This document shows positions 26,917 to 37,676 of a DNA stretch of 64,000 bases, one piece after another. Below the pieces are notes generated by a model. That model ran no database searches and was not told the origin of the DNA. It saw only the letters and a program-made list of their open reading frames with translations. The first letter of the stretch is position 1; each line of letters begins with the position of its first letter. Both the position numbers and the translations under genes were made by a program. Source of the DNA: CAVRCA01 sp963719345 (lineage in GTDB: Bacteria > Pseudomonadota > Alphaproteobacteria > Acetobacterales > Acetobacteraceae). The stretch covers positions 22,705 to 86,704 of the forward strand of contig CAVRCA010000012.1 in NCBI GenBank assembly GCA_963719345.1, given 5' to 3'.

Positions 26917-28860
26917 TCAGCCCAGTCGCTTGCGAACCGCGGCCACGATGGCTTCGGACGTAATCCCGAAAAACCGATATAGTTCATCCCATGGTCCGGA
27001 AGCACCAAAGCCGGTCATCCCGATGAATATACCACTTTCGCCGAGCCAGCGCTCCCAGCCAAAGCCGCAGGCGGCCTCGATGCCGAAGCGAGGCACTCCG
27101 CCCAGCACCTCGGCCCGGTAGGTCTCCGGCTGGTCGGCGAATAGCTCCCAGCACGGGAGGGAGACCACGGCGGCCGGAATGCCCTCCCGGGCCAGCACTT
27201 CGCGGGCCGCGATCGCAATGGCGACCTCGGAACCGGTGGCGATCAAGGTCGCTCGACGCGGGCCCTCGGCCTCCGCGATGACGTAGCCGCCCCGACTGCA
27301 GCGGTTCTCGTTGGTGTCGCCCCGCGGCTCAGGGACATGCTGGCGCGCGAGCACCAGCAGGCTCGGCCCTTCGGACCGCCGGATGGCGAGTTCCCAGCAT
27401 TCCGCGGTCTCCATCGCACAAGCTGGCCGGAAGACGTGCAGGTTCGGCATGGCCCGCAGGCTCGCCAGGTGCTCCACGGGCTGATGCGCCGGACCGTCTT
27501 CGCCGAGACCGATGCTGTCGGGCGAGAGCACGTATATGACCCGCTTGCGCATCAGCGCCGCAAGTCGCAGCGCCGGTCGCAGGTAGTCCGTGAAATTGAG
27601 TGTCGCCGCGCCATAGGGAATGAGGCCGCCATGCAGCGCCATTCCGTTCAGGCAAGCAGCCATGCCGTGCTCGCGCACGCCGAAGTGGAGATACCGGCCG
27701 CCATAGCTGCCCGGAATGACCGCTGCCATCCCTTTGACCTGCGTGAGGTCCGACCCGCTCGGATCCGCCGAGCCACCGGCCAGCTCCGGGATCGCGGGTG
27801 CCAGCGCCTCGAGTGCTTTCTGGCCTGCCTGACTGGTCGCGATGGTCGGGCGGAGGTCGGCGATCTCCGCCTTTAACAGGGCAACCGCCTCGTGCCACGT
27901 CTCCGGCAGGCGCCCCGCCATCACCCGCTCGAACTCGCCGCGCAAGGGGTGACGCGCCGCCCGCTTGAGCCAGGCGCGCCGCGCCCCGGCACCCCGCATC
28001 CCCGCCGCTTGCCAACGCTCGGCAAGCCCGTCCGGGACGGTGAACGGGGTGTGGCTCCAATCCAGCGCCTGCTTGGCCGCTAGGGCATCAGCGCCGTTGA
28101 GCATCGTGGCGTGCCCGGTCGTTGTCCGGCACACAACCAGCGTCGGCTTCTTGGAGCGGACCGCGAACGAGAGGGCGGCAGCGACCTGCGACGCGTCGTG
28201 TCCGTCCACGCCCTTCACGGCCCAGCCTTGCGCCGCGAACAGCTTGGCATGGTCGGCCAGGGCAAGGGCCTGGCTGCTCTCGGGCAAGGCCGCACTGTCG
28301 AGCAGGACCGTGATCTTCTCCAGTCGCAGATGGCCCGCCAAGTCGACCGCCTCGTGCGCCACTCCTTCCATCAGATCGCCGTCGGACGCGATGACCCAGG
28401 TGCGATGGTCGACCAGCGACTTGCCGAACCGCGCCGCCATCATCCGCTCGGCAAGCGCCATGCCGACTGCGGTCGAGATCCCCTGTCCAAGCGGTCCTGT
28501 GGTTGCTTCGATCGCGGGATGCTCGCCGAACTCCGGATGGCCTCCAGCGGGCGAGTGCAGCTGACGATGCCGCTTCAGCTCGTCGACGCCCATGCCGGCA
28601 TGACCGGTCAGATGCAGCAGAGCGTAGAGCAGCATGGAGCCGTGGCCGGCGGAGAGGATGAAGCGATCGCGATCGGCCCAGCGCGGATCCGCGGCATCGA
28701 ATTTCAGGAACCGCGTCCACAACACCGTCGCGGCATCCGCCATGCCCATCGGGGTCGCGAGATGGCCCGACTTCGCTGCGCCGACCGCATCAACCGCCAG
28801 TGCCCGAACAGCATTCGCCATCGCTCGCACGCTCGATCGCGGACGAGCAGGAACCACCAC
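26917..28860 (-). CDS. tkt: Transketolase, with unusual active-site substitutions
   Basis: A ThDP-dependent transketolase by overall match, about 647 residues in the tkt-gap-pgk position. Conserved blocks include SGHLATPMGMAD, LSAGHGSML, TGPLGQGIS, FGVREHGM with the catalytic glutamate at 397, and GEDGPAHQPVEHL. Several positions depart from the family. The SGHPG motif reads SGHLA. The Mg-binding Asn of the DDN segment is Ala190. The GTHxxHG loop expected after about residue 250 is absent, with a deletion of about 12 residues. The THDS histidine is Pro447. The frame is unbroken throughout. GTG 28860 is taken as start; GTG 28830 or ATG 28821 are alternatives. Confidence 0.85.
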   Translation of the reverse strand: MVVPARPRSSVRAMANAVRALAVDAVGAAKSGHLATPMGMADAATVLWTRFLKFDAADPRWADRDRFILSAGHGSMLLYALLHLTGHAGMGVDELKRHRQLHSPAGGHPEFGEHPAIEATTGPLGQGISTAVGMALAERMMAARFGKSLVDHRTWVIASDGDLMEGVAHEAVDLAGHLRLEKITVLLDSAALPESSQALALADHAKLFAAQGWAVKGVDGHDASQVAAALSFAVRSKKPTLVVCRTTTGHATMLNGADALAAKQALDWSHTPFTVPDGLAERWQAAGMRGAGARRAWLKRAARHPLRGEFERVMAGRLPETWHEAVALLKAEIADLRPTIATSQAGQKALEALAPAIPELAGGSADPSGSDLTQVKGMAAVIPGSYGGRYLHFGVREHGMAACLNGMALHGGLIPYGAATLNFTDYLRPALRLAALMRKRVIYVLSPDSIGLGEDGPAHQPVEHLASLRAMPNLHVFRPACAMETAECWELAIRRSEGPSLLVLARQHVPEPRGDTNENRCSRGGYVIAEAEGPRRATLIATGSEVAIAIAAREVLAREGIPAAVVSLPCWELFADQPETYRAEVLGGVPRFGIEAACGFGWERWLGESGIFIGMTGFGASGPWDELYRFFGITSEAIVAAVRKRLG

Positions 28861-28980
28861 CTGGGCAGCGAGTGCCGGATCGGTCGCGCTCAGTTGACCT
28901 ATTTTCCCCGATTGTAGATTCTTGCTGGGCGTCCGGCTATAGACGCGACCGCGACGGCGGGCAACCCGGACCCGGAAAGC

Positions 28981-30258
28981 CTATTGCTGCGCGTCCTGCT
29001 TCAGCACTTCCCCGGCCAAGTAAAGGCTGCCGCATACCAGCACCCGGCCGGATTTCTCAGCGTCGTCAGCAATCGAGCGGAGCGACTGTTCGACGGTCGG
29101 ACCGGGGCGCGCCACACCTCCCGAGGCGGCGACGATCGCTTCCACCGGCAGCGCCAGATACTGTCCTGGCTCCGCCACGGCCCACACCGAGGCGGCGAGC
29201 GGCAGCAGCGGCTGCAGGAAGGAAGCGGGCTCCTTCGATTGCTTCATGCCGACCACAAGATGCGTCGGCCGGTCGGACCAGTCGTCCAGATGACGCGCGA
29301 GGGCTGCCGCCGCCCCCGGATTGTGGCCACCATCCAGCCATAGCTCCCAGCCCGGCGGCAGCAGCCGGGCCAGCGCGCCGTGCAGGATTTGCAGCCGCGC
29401 CGGCCAGTGCGCCGCCGCAACGCCGCGCGCGATCGCCGCGATCGGCAACCCGGGTGCCAGAACCCGGAGCGCACGGATGGCGATCCCCGCGTTGTCAAGC
29501 TGATGCGCCCCCGCCAGTCCAGGCGGCGGCAGATCGACCACGCCCACGGTGTCCACGTAGCGGAAGCCTGCTCCGTCCGCGACGACCCGCCAGTCGCGGT
29601 CGCGCAGCAGCATCGGGGCCTCCATTTCGGCCGCTCGCGCCAGAATCGCTCTCAGTGCTTGTCCCGGCTGCGCCCCGACCACGATCGGCACGCCCGGCTT
29701 GATGATGCCGGCCTTTTCGGCGGCGATGGCGGCGAGCGTGTCGCCGAGCATTTCGCGGTGATCGAGCGAGACCGACGTGATGGCGCAAGCCGCCGGCCGG
29801 TCGATCACGTTGGTCGCGTCGCCCCGACCGCCCAGTCCCACCTCCAGTACGCACAACTCCGCCGGGGTTTCGGCGAACAGCAGGAAAGCGACGGCGGTAA
29901 TGACCTCGAAAACGGTGATCGGCGCACCCGCGTTCGCCCGCTCCACCGTCTCGAGCGCTGTGGCCAACGCGTCGTCCTCGACAAGCCGTCCGGCCACGCG
30001 AATGCGTTCGTTAAACCGCACGAGGTGGGGCGAGGTATAGACATGCACCCGCCAGCCGGCTGCTTCCGCAATGGCGCGCAGAAACGCGCATGTGCTTCCC
30101 TTGCCATTCGTGCCCGCGACGTGGATGACCGGCGGCAGGCGGCGTTCCGGGTGGCCGAGCTTGCCGAGCAGCACCAGCAGGCGGTCGAGGCTGAGATCGA
30201 TGAGCCGCGGATGCAGGCCATGCAGGCGCTCGACGATCCCCTCGATTCGAGGGCTCAA
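28981..30258 (-). CDS. folC: Folylpolyglutamate synthase / dihydrofolate synthase
   Basis: Adds glutamate to dihydropteroate and to folates, in the cytoplasm. A Mur ligase-fold enzyme of 425 residues. The P-loop is HVAGTNGKGSTCAFL, followed by YTSPHLVRFNERI, the omega loop LGGRGDATNVID, and the C-terminal LWLDGGHNPGAAAAL. The start is TTG 30258, overlapping the accD stop (TTGA), the usual accD-folC coupling in alphaproteobacteria. The 120 bases between its end and the tkt start probably hold the tkt promoter; no clear motif was seen there. Confidence 0.95.
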   Translation of the reverse strand: MSPRIEGIVERLHGLHPRLIDLSLDRLLVLLGKLGHPERRLPPVIHVAGTNGKGSTCAFLRAIAEAAGWRVHVYTSPHLVRFNERIRVAGRLVEDDALATALETVERANAGAPITVFEVITAVAFLLFAETPAELCVLEVGLGGRGDATNVIDRPAACAITSVSLDHREMLGDTLAAIAAEKAGIIKPGVPIVVGAQPGQALRAILARAAEMEAPMLLRDRDWRVVADGAGFRYVDTVGVVDLPPPGLAGAHQLDNAGIAIRALRVLAPGLPIAAIARGVAAAHWPARLQILHGALARLLPPGWELWLDGGHNPGAAAALARHLDDWSDRPTHLVVGMKQSKEPASFLQPLLPLAASVWAVAEPGQYLALPVEAIVAASGGVARPGPTVEQSLRSIADDAEKSGRVLVCGSLYLAGEVLKQDAQQ

Positions 30259-31118
30259 GCCGCTTCCTTGTCCTTGACCCGCAACAGGTCGATCAGCCGA
30301 CCGAGAATCTCGCGCAACTCGGCCCGCCTGATCACCATGTCGAGCATCCCGTGCTCCAGGAGATACTCCGCCCGCTGGAACCCCTCCGGCAGCTTCTCGC
30401 GCACGGTCTGCTCGATCACGCGAGCGCCCGCAAAGCCGATCAGCGCGCCGGGTTCCGCGATCAGCAGGTCGCCCAGCATGGCAAAGCTCGCGGTCACGCC
30501 GCCGGTCGTCGGGTCGGTCAGCACCACGATGAACGGCAGCCCGGCTTCCCTGACCAGCCGCGTTGCGATGATCGATCGCGGCATCTGCATCAGGCTGACC
30601 GCGCCTTCCTGCATCCGCGCCCCGCCGGACGCGGTGTAGACGACCAGCGGGGCATCCTGCAGTACTGCGAGCCGCGCCGCCGCGACGATCCCCTCGCCGA
30701 CGGCTGCGCCCATCGAACCGCCCATAAAGTCGAACGACATCGCGGCCACCACGGCGCGACTGCCGGCGATCGTGCCGTGCGCGACAAGGATGGCGTCGTC
30801 CAGTTGAGTCTTGTCCCGCGCTTCCTTCAGCCGCTCCGTGTATCGCTTGCTGTCGCGAAACTTGAGCGGATCAAGCGGCACCTTCGGCAGCTCGATCCGA
30901 GTGTAACTGTTCTCATCGAAGGTCCAGGCGAGGCGATCCTGCGCGCTCGCCCGCATGTGGTGGCCACAATGCGGGCATACTTTCAGGTTCTTCGCCAGTT
31001 CGGCGCGAAAGATCATCTGCTCGCAGGACGGGCATTTGTGCCAGAGGTCTTCCGGCACTTCGCGACGGGTGAACAGGGTGCGGATTTTTGGCCGCACATA
31101 CTCGGTGAGCCAGCTCAT
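30255..31118 (-). CDS. accD: Acetyl-CoA carboxylase carboxyltransferase subunit beta
   Basis: Carries the zinc-ribbon half of the carboxyltransferase that makes malonyl-CoA for fatty acid synthesis. The protein has 287 residues. The N-terminal four-cysteine zinc ribbon is CPSCEQMIF and CPHCGHHMR. The crotonase-fold core has YTASGGARMQEGAVSLMQM and LTDPTTGGVTASFAMLGD, the conserved oxyanion and biotin-side loops. The start overlaps the trpA stop and the stop overlaps folC, giving a tightly coupled trpB-trpA-accD-folC group. Confidence 0.97.
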   Translation of the reverse strand: MSWLTEYVRPKIRTLFTRREVPEDLWHKCPSCEQMIFRAELAKNLKVCPHCGHHMRASAQDRLAWTFDENSYTRIELPKVPLDPLKFRDSKRYTERLKEARDKTQLDDAILVAHGTIAGSRAVVAAMSFDFMGGSMGAAVGEGIVAAARLAVLQDAPLVVYTASGGARMQEGAVSLMQMPRSIIATRLVREAGLPFIVVLTDPTTGGVTASFAMLGDLLIAEPGALIGFAGARVIEQTVREKLPEGFQRAEYLLEHGMLDMVIRRAELREILGRLIDLLRVKDKEAA

Positions 31119-31941
31119 GCGGGCACCCGGACGCCCCGCACCCCGTCGGCCAGCGCGCGCACTTGGTCGAGCACGCGCCGGATGCTGTCGGGCCGGGCGC
31201 GACCGTGCTCGTCAAGGCTAGCCGCGAGCGTGTCGATCAGCGCCGAGGCGACCACCGCGCCATCCGCGATGCCGACGACCGAAGCGGCCTGGGCCGGCGT
31301 GCGTACGCCGAATCCCACTGCGATCGGCAGATCCGAAACCCGGCGAATGCGTGGGATGTTGGCGGCCAGATCCTCACCGCTTGCGGTGCGCGTGCCAGTG
31401 ATCCCGGTGATGCTGACGTAGTAGACAAAGCCCGAGCTGCCCTGCAGCACGAAAGGCATCCGGGCGTCGTCCGTGGTGGGTGCGACCAGGCGGATGATGT
31501 CAAGCCCGCGGGCGTTGGCGTCGGGAACCAGAAGGTCGGCTTCCTCGGTCGGCAAGTCCACCACGATCAGCCCGTCCACTCCAGCAGTCGCGGCGTCGTC
31601 GCAGAACCGCCTCGTTCCATACGAAATGACTGGGTTGAGATAGCCCATCAGAATGATTGGTGTGTCGTCGTCCTCACGCCGAAAGTCGCGCACCATGGCG
31701 AGCGCGCGGCCGAGGGTGGCGCCGGCCCTCAATGCCCGCTTGCCGGCAGCCTGGATGGTCGGGCCGTCGGCCATCGGGTCGGTGAACGGCATGCCGATCT
31801 CGATCAGGTCGGCGCCCGCCTTCGGCATCCCGCGCAGGATCGCCATCGAGGTCGCGGCATCCGGGTCCCATGCCTCCAGAAACGGGATTAGCGCGCCCCG
31901 CCCTTCCCTCTTGAGCGCCGCGAACCGGGCTGCGATGCGGC

Positions 31942-31945
<4 letters not shown>
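31115..31945 (-). CDS. trpA: Tryptophan synthase alpha subunit
   Basis: Cleaves indole-3-glycerol phosphate to indole, which is channelled to TrpB. The protein has 276 residues. The catalytic glutamate lies in GADLIEIGMPFTDPMADGP. The phosphate-binding region includes FVYYVSITGITGTR and VGFGVRTP. The start is GTG 31945, overlapping the trpB stop (TGTGA). One oddity is that the otherwise very constant AGDP in the N-terminal PF-x-x-AGDPD block reads AWDPD, with TGG where GGG would give glycine. Confidence 0.95.
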
Positions 31946-33165
<1,220 letters not shown>

Positions 33166-33286
33166 GAACGCTACTCCGGCGGAGTGACAGAAAGGGTCTC
33201 CGCAAGCTGGTGGTCTTAGCGCACGGTAACGGCCCGGTCATCACCGGACCTCGGTGCCGGCCGCATTGCAGCGTTGGGAGGAAGCC

Positions 33287-33677
33287 TTGCCCGTCATCAC
33301 CTTCAGCAATCCGCCGACCGTCCACTCAACCGGCGGTCGCTACAATCACGCCGCCTTCGTCCAGGGAGAGACGCGGCGACTGGTCATCTCCGGCCAGGTC
33401 GGCATCGCCCCCGACGGCACCGTTGCCGAGAGCGGCGAGGCGCAGGTCGTTCAGGCAATCAGAAAATCTCGGTGCGGTGCTGGCAGCGCACGGCATGGGG
33501 CCGGCCGATGTGGTCAAAACCACCGTGTACCTGACCGACCGTGACCTCCTTGGGGCCTGGCGCGGGGCACGGGCTTCCTTGTTCGGCGAGCACACGACCG
33601 CCTCGACTTTGCTGTTCGTCGCCGGCCTTGCCGACCCGCGGTTCAAGATCGAGGTGGAAGCCGAGGCCGCCGCCTGA
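33287..33677 (+). CDS. RidA-family enamine/imine deaminase (one frameshift)
   Basis: A RidA/YjgF-like protein of about 130 residues. RidA proteins hydrolyse reactive enamines released by PLP enzymes. The first part reads HAAFVQGETRRLVISGQVGI. An extra A near 33458-33462 shifts the frame, and the protein resumes as ENLGAVLAAHGMGPADVVKT, VYLTDRDLLGAW and FKIEVEAEAAA. The start is TTG 33287, placed by the strong ribosome binding site GGAGG just upstream. It is divergent from trpB, whose catalysis passes through aminoacrylate; a functional link is only suggested. Confidence 0.83.
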
Positions 33678-33686
33678 CGTTTCCCG

Positions 33687-34367
33687 CTACACCGGAAACG
33701 GCGAAACACCGACGATATGAGTGTGCCCGCCCAGCATCAGCGCGTAGGCGGCGAGGCCGGCCGCGGGTCGCCACCAGCCGAGTTCATGGAGTGCGAGAGT
33801 GTTGCGGCCGGCCAGGATGGCGGCGAACGGCACGATCGAGGTACGCGACGCAAAGGCGTCCCACCTGGCGGCACCAAGGATGCGGCATCGCTTGGCGTCG
33901 ATCGAGACGGTGCCGGCCACCGCCACCACGGCGAAGGCGGCGAAGAAGACCAGGGACGCCACATCGCCGTTGCCCACAAGGTGGACGAAGGCCCAGATCG
34001 CGACGCCCACCAGAAAGGGATGGCGGGTGATGCGCACAACGCCCTGCGGCGGGCGATCCACCAGAGCTTCCTGGGCGACGGCCGTCGGATTGGGCGTGGT
34101 CAGGCCGATGACGACGAACAGAAAGGCGGGCAGCATCAGCGCGATGGCGAACGGCTTCCACCACTCGAGCTGCCCCCAGGTGGGCACGTAGTCGGCATCG
34201 CGGTAGGCCCACACGAGCCAGATCAACGCGACTACCGAGGCGGCGGAGAATGCAAGCATGTAGCCGCGCGGCCCCATCTGCCCGACAACCCGGTCCCGCA
34301 AGGTGGTGCCGGAGACGCCGAGATGGATGGCGACGAAGAACAGGGCGGCGAGGACCACGGATGCCAT
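33687..34367 (-). CDS. NnrU-family integral membrane protein
   Basis: A polytopic membrane protein of 226 residues matching the NnrU family, related to isoprenylcysteine methyltransferase-like and MAPEG-like folds. It has six or seven hydrophobic segments, starting MASVVLAALFFVAIHLGVSG. The family block VVRITRHPFLVGVAIWAFVH carries the RHP motif, and GGHTHIVG lies near the C-terminus. NnrU was named in denitrifiers, but most members have no known role. ATG 34367 is the first methionine before the hydrophobic segment. The end lies nine bases from the convergent RidA stop. Confidence 0.88.
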   Translation of the reverse strand: MASVVLAALFFVAIHLGVSGTTLRDRVVGQMGPRGYMLAFSAASVVALIWLVWAYRDADYVPTWGQLEWWKPFAIALMLPAFLFVVIGLTTPNPTAVAQEALVDRPPQGVVRITRHPFLVGVAIWAFVHLVGNGDVASLVFFAAFAVVAVAGTVSIDAKRCRILGAARWDAFASRTSIVPFAAILAGRNTLALHELGWWRPAAGLAAYALMLGGHTHIVGVSPFPV

Positions 34368-34405
34368 GCCGTCTACCGATGCCGTATCAGCGGTGACACG
34401 GCAAC

Positions 34406-35716
34406 CTAAGACGGAATACTGACCGGCGACGCGTCCCGGCGCGCCGCCGGTAGACTGGTCGGGGTTTTGGCCGGAGCGGAACTCCATGCCACCTTGCCGG
34501 GCGTACCGCAGGCGGGGCAGGCGGGGCGCCAACCCGGAAGCTGGGTGCCGCACGCGGTGCAGCGCCACACCGGGTCCGGCTCGGCGGCGGCCGCGCCGCG
34601 CAGCGCGTCCCGTTGCGCGGCTGTGCCGCGTCGCTGTCGCCCTCGGCTTCCGCAATGTCGGCCCGCAACACCCAGAGCCGCCGCTGATTGAACCCGGCTT
34701 CCTTCGCCCGGTCGGCGTAGCGGCGCGCCTCGTTGAGCAGGCCCGCATCCAAGGACGCGCGGGCCAGAAGCAGGAAGGTTTCCGGATGGTCCGGGTTCTC
34801 CTGCGCCAACCGCTCGGCCTCGTGCAGCCGGTCGGCGGGCGCGGTCAGCCGGCCAAGCGCCAGCGTCGCCAGATCCGGATGGGGTGAATGCGCCCAGGTC
34901 CGGCGGAGAACTTCGAGCGCCCGACCGGGCCGCCCCATCTCCTGCAGACGTCGCGCATACGCCAGCGCGGCGGGAACCAGGTCGGGATTTTCGTCCCACG
35001 CCTGCTTGGCCAGGCGCAGCGCGCGTTGCGGATCGGTCTCGGCGTCGGCGGCGGCGGCGGCGAGCTCAGCCTTCGGCTGGTCGGCATCGGCCAGCGCCAA
35101 CGCCTCGGACCACGCGCCCGTCCGGATGGCCAGGGTCTGCCGCTCGGAGCGCAGCCACGCAGCACCGGGATGCGCCTGCTCGGCCTGGCGGGCGAGTACG
35201 GCCGCTTCCGCCCAGTCCTCCCGCGCGATCGCCTGACGCAGTAAGCCGCGCAGGCCGAGAAATCTCGCATCATCGCGGCTGGCCAGAGTACAGGAACGCG
35301 CCTTCCGCCTCGCCTTCCTGGCCGGCGAGGCGGCCGGCCTCGGCCGTCAGCAGCAAGGTCTGCGGCGTGTCGCCGAGCAACCGCCGCGCCCGCGCCGCTT
35401 CCCGGCGGGCGCCGCCGAACTCGCCGGCCCCGAGCGCCACCAAGGTGCGGGTAATTGCCAGATCACCCTGTCGCCGCCGCTGCTCGAAGCGCGCGCGACG
35501 GATGCGTCGGGGCAATCCAAGAATGAACCCGACCAGGCGGACAAGGAGGTAGAGCACCAGAAAGCCTACCAGCAGGCCGAAAGCGACGACCGGCGCCGCG
35601 GCCTCGAAACTGTAGTTGCCGATTTCGGCATTGACCGTGCCGGGCAGGCCAGCCAGCAACCAGGCGATCGCGACGACCACAGCCGCCGTGACCAAGGCGA
35701 GAAGGACCCGGAGCAT
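34406..35716 (-). CDS. HemY-like tetratricopeptide membrane protein with C-terminal zinc ribbon (frameshifted)
   Basis: From ATG 35716 the protein begins with two membrane segments (LLALVTAAVVVAIAWLLAG and VVAFGLLVGFLVLYLLVRLV), the HemY_N layout. Tetratricopeptide-type helices follow. Frame corrections are needed near 35275 and near 34610-34640. The tail reads WRCTACGTQLPGWRPACPAC, a four-cysteine zinc ribbon, and ends at 34406. Total length is about 435 residues. HemY-type proteins are inner-membrane TPR proteins found next to hemD and hemX; their role in heme synthesis is unproven. The start overlaps the stop of the upstream coiled-coil gene (ATGA). Confidence 0.8.
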
Positions 35717-36888
35717 CAGGCGTGGGTGGCCATGGTGGCCAGCGCAGCGCGCGCGTCGAGCAGGGACTGGGCTTGCGCCCGCCACCCGGAAATCGCTTGC
35801 GCCGCTGGGCCGGAGAGCCCGTCGAGAGCGGCGACCGCCCCGGCCAGATCGCCCGCCACTAACGCGCGCCGAGCGCGCGCGATTACGCCGGAGGCCGGAT
35901 CGCCGACCAGCACGTGGTCGCCCTCACGCAGGCTCACGAGATCCTGGGCGCGCAGCCACATCCGGTCGAGAAAGGGCTGTCCCTCGGTCGAAGGGCGGCT
36001 GGCCTGCTCGGCGGCACTGGCGGCGGCCGGAAAGGACAGGCGCAGCGCAGCCTCGGTCGGCGGCGCGGCATGCGCGAACCGGCTCAGCGAAGGCGGCGCG
36101 CCAGGCAGATCGCCGAGCGGCTGGCCGCTGTCGAGCGCCGATTGGGCGGCCTGAATGCGGCCGATCCGCACCGCCTTGTCGGCCAGGGCGGGAACCTGTT
36201 CGACGGTCCGCTCAACCTCGCCCATCCGCTTGTCGCCCGCCTCGATCCGGCCGGACAGGACCGGCAGCGCGGCGGCCTCGTGCTCGGTTGCGGTCAAGCG
36301 AGTGCCCAGCGCGTCAAGCTTGTTGCCGAAATTGGTCTCTAGCCCCTGCTGGCGTTCGGCGAGCTGGTCTTCGCGTCCGGCCACCGCGTCGAGCCGGCTG
36401 GCAAATGCTGCGATGTCGCCCTTGGTCGCGACATCGGCCGGCACTTGCGGCCGCCCCTCGAGCTTGGCCAGACGCGCCTCGAGCGGCGCGAGGTCCGGCG
36501 CGGGCGGCGGCTCTGGCCGGGCCTCCAGCTTGGCCAGGCGCTCCTCGAGCGGGCCGAGATCCGGCGCGCTCGGTTGCGGCCTGTGTTCCAAGGCGGCAAT
36601 GCGGGCCTCGATCGGGCGCAGGTCAGGTGGTGCGGGCACCGGACGCTGCTCTACGCGCGCGAGGCGCTGCTCGAGCGTCTGCACCTGCTGCTGCAAGGCG
36701 GCGACCTGGGCCGGGTGGACCAGGTCGTTGGCGTCAATCTGGGGCCGCGTAACGAACAGCCAGATAACGGCCAAAGCCAGGATGACGAAGGCGGCGAGGG
36801 CGAGCAGCGGCAGAGGCGCGAGCCGGCGGCTCAGCGGCTCGGTCGCGGCGGGCTCGCCGGGCGGGGGCAGGGCGCGTGTATCACTCAT
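35716..36888 (-). CDS. Mitofilin/HemX-like membrane-anchored coiled-coil protein
   Basis: A 390-residue protein with one N-terminal membrane helix (LLALAAFVILALAVIWLFV), a long periplasmic coiled coil and a C-terminal helical domain (SGVIARARRALVAGDLAGAV). In alphaproteobacteria a gene of this type between hemD and hemY carries a mitofilin (Mic60-like) C-terminus. The coiled coil contains three successive copies of a unit of about 24 residues of the form PDLxPLExRLAKLExRP, which gives an internally repeated stalk. It overlaps hemD upstream and the HemY-like gene downstream by a few bases. Confidence 0.8.
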   Translation of the reverse strand: MSDTRALPPPGEPAATEPLSRRLAPLPLLALAAFVILALAVIWLFVTRPQIDANDLVHPAQVAALQQQVQTLEQRLARVEQRPVPAPPDLRPIEARIAALEHRPQPSAPDLGPLEERLAKLEARPEPPPAPDLAPLEARLAKLEGRPQVPADVATKGDIAAFASRLDAVAGREDQLAERQQGLETNFGNKLDALGTRLTATEHEAAALPVLSGRIEAGDKRMGEVERTVEQVPALADKAVRIGRIQAAQSALDSGQPLGDLPGAPPSLSRFAHAAPPTEAALRLSFPAAASAAEQASRPSTEGQPFLDRMWLRAQDLVSLREGDHVLVGDPASGVIARARRALVAGDLAGAVAALDGLSGPAAQAISGWRAQAQSLLDARAALATMATHA

Positions 36889-37631
36889 AGCAGCAACGCC
36901 AGCATCTCGTCCTGTGTGGGTCGGGCGGCGACGCCGATGCGCCGCCAGGGGAGGCGCTCTAATGCCACGCCAGCGGGCCGCCCGATAGCCAGGGCGTCCA
37001 CCTCGGCGAATTGCGTCGCACGGCAGGCCTCGGCGGCGAGGCGTACGAACACCCGCGCGGTCTCGGTCGAGAAGAACAGGCACGCGCGAAGGGCATCGGA
37101 CTCGAACGCGGCCCGGGCCGCGGTCGGTAAGCTCGGCACGGGGCGGGCGGCATAGACCTCGCGACGGATCACCGCGAAGCCGCGCGCTCGAAGCTCGGCT
37201 TCCAGCAATTTCCCTTGTCCCTCGCCGGAGGCGAGCAGCAGGGGGCCGCCGCCGGGTCGGAGCCGCTGCGCGGCCATGCTGGCCAGCGCGGTCGCATCGC
37301 CCGCAGCGCTGAAAACGGTGGAAAATCCGACGGCCTCGGCACGCTTGGCGGTCGCGTCGCCGACCGCCAGCAGCGGACACCGGTGCCACTCCGTCGGCAG
37401 AGCATCGACGGCGTTGCCGCTAGTGACCAGGATCGCCGTCATTGCCGCGGGATCGGGCAGTGCCACCGGCACTCTCTCGATAACGAGCACCGGCGCAAGG
37501 ACGGGCTTAAACCCCATCCCGGCGACGCACTCGGCCGTCGCGGCCGCGCCCGGCGGGGGGCGGGTAATCAGCACGGCTCGGCGCGCGTTGAGAGAGGCGC
37601 GCGCATGGAAAGAGGACTGGGCGGCCGTCAT
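36885..37631 (-). CDS. hemD: Uroporphyrinogen-III synthase
   Basis: Cyclises hydroxymethylbilane to uroporphyrinogen III in heme biosynthesis. The protein has 248 residues. Sequence conservation in HemD is low. The supporting blocks are AVLITRPPPGAAAT at the start, AILVTSGNAVDAL, CPLLAVGDATAKRAEAVGF, and FFSTETARVFVRL late in the protein, together with the position before HemX- and HemY-like genes. hemC is not in the window. The start is divergent from tsaD, with 45 bases between the starts. Confidence 0.9.
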   Translation of the reverse strand: MTAAQSSFHARASLNARRAVLITRPPPGAAATAECVAGMGFKPVLAPVLVIERVPVALPDPAAMTAILVTSGNAVDALPTEWHRCPLLAVGDATAKRAEAVGFSTVFSAAGDATALASMAAQRLRPGGGPLLLASGEGQGKLLEAELRARGFAVIRREVYAARPVPSLPTAARAAFESDALRACLFFSTETARVFVRLAAEACRATQFAEVDALAIGRPAGVALERLPWRRIGVAARPTQDEMLALLL

Positions 37632-37676
37632 GTCCGTGTCCTATTACCCGGCCCGGTGCAAGGAGGCGAATTGCTC

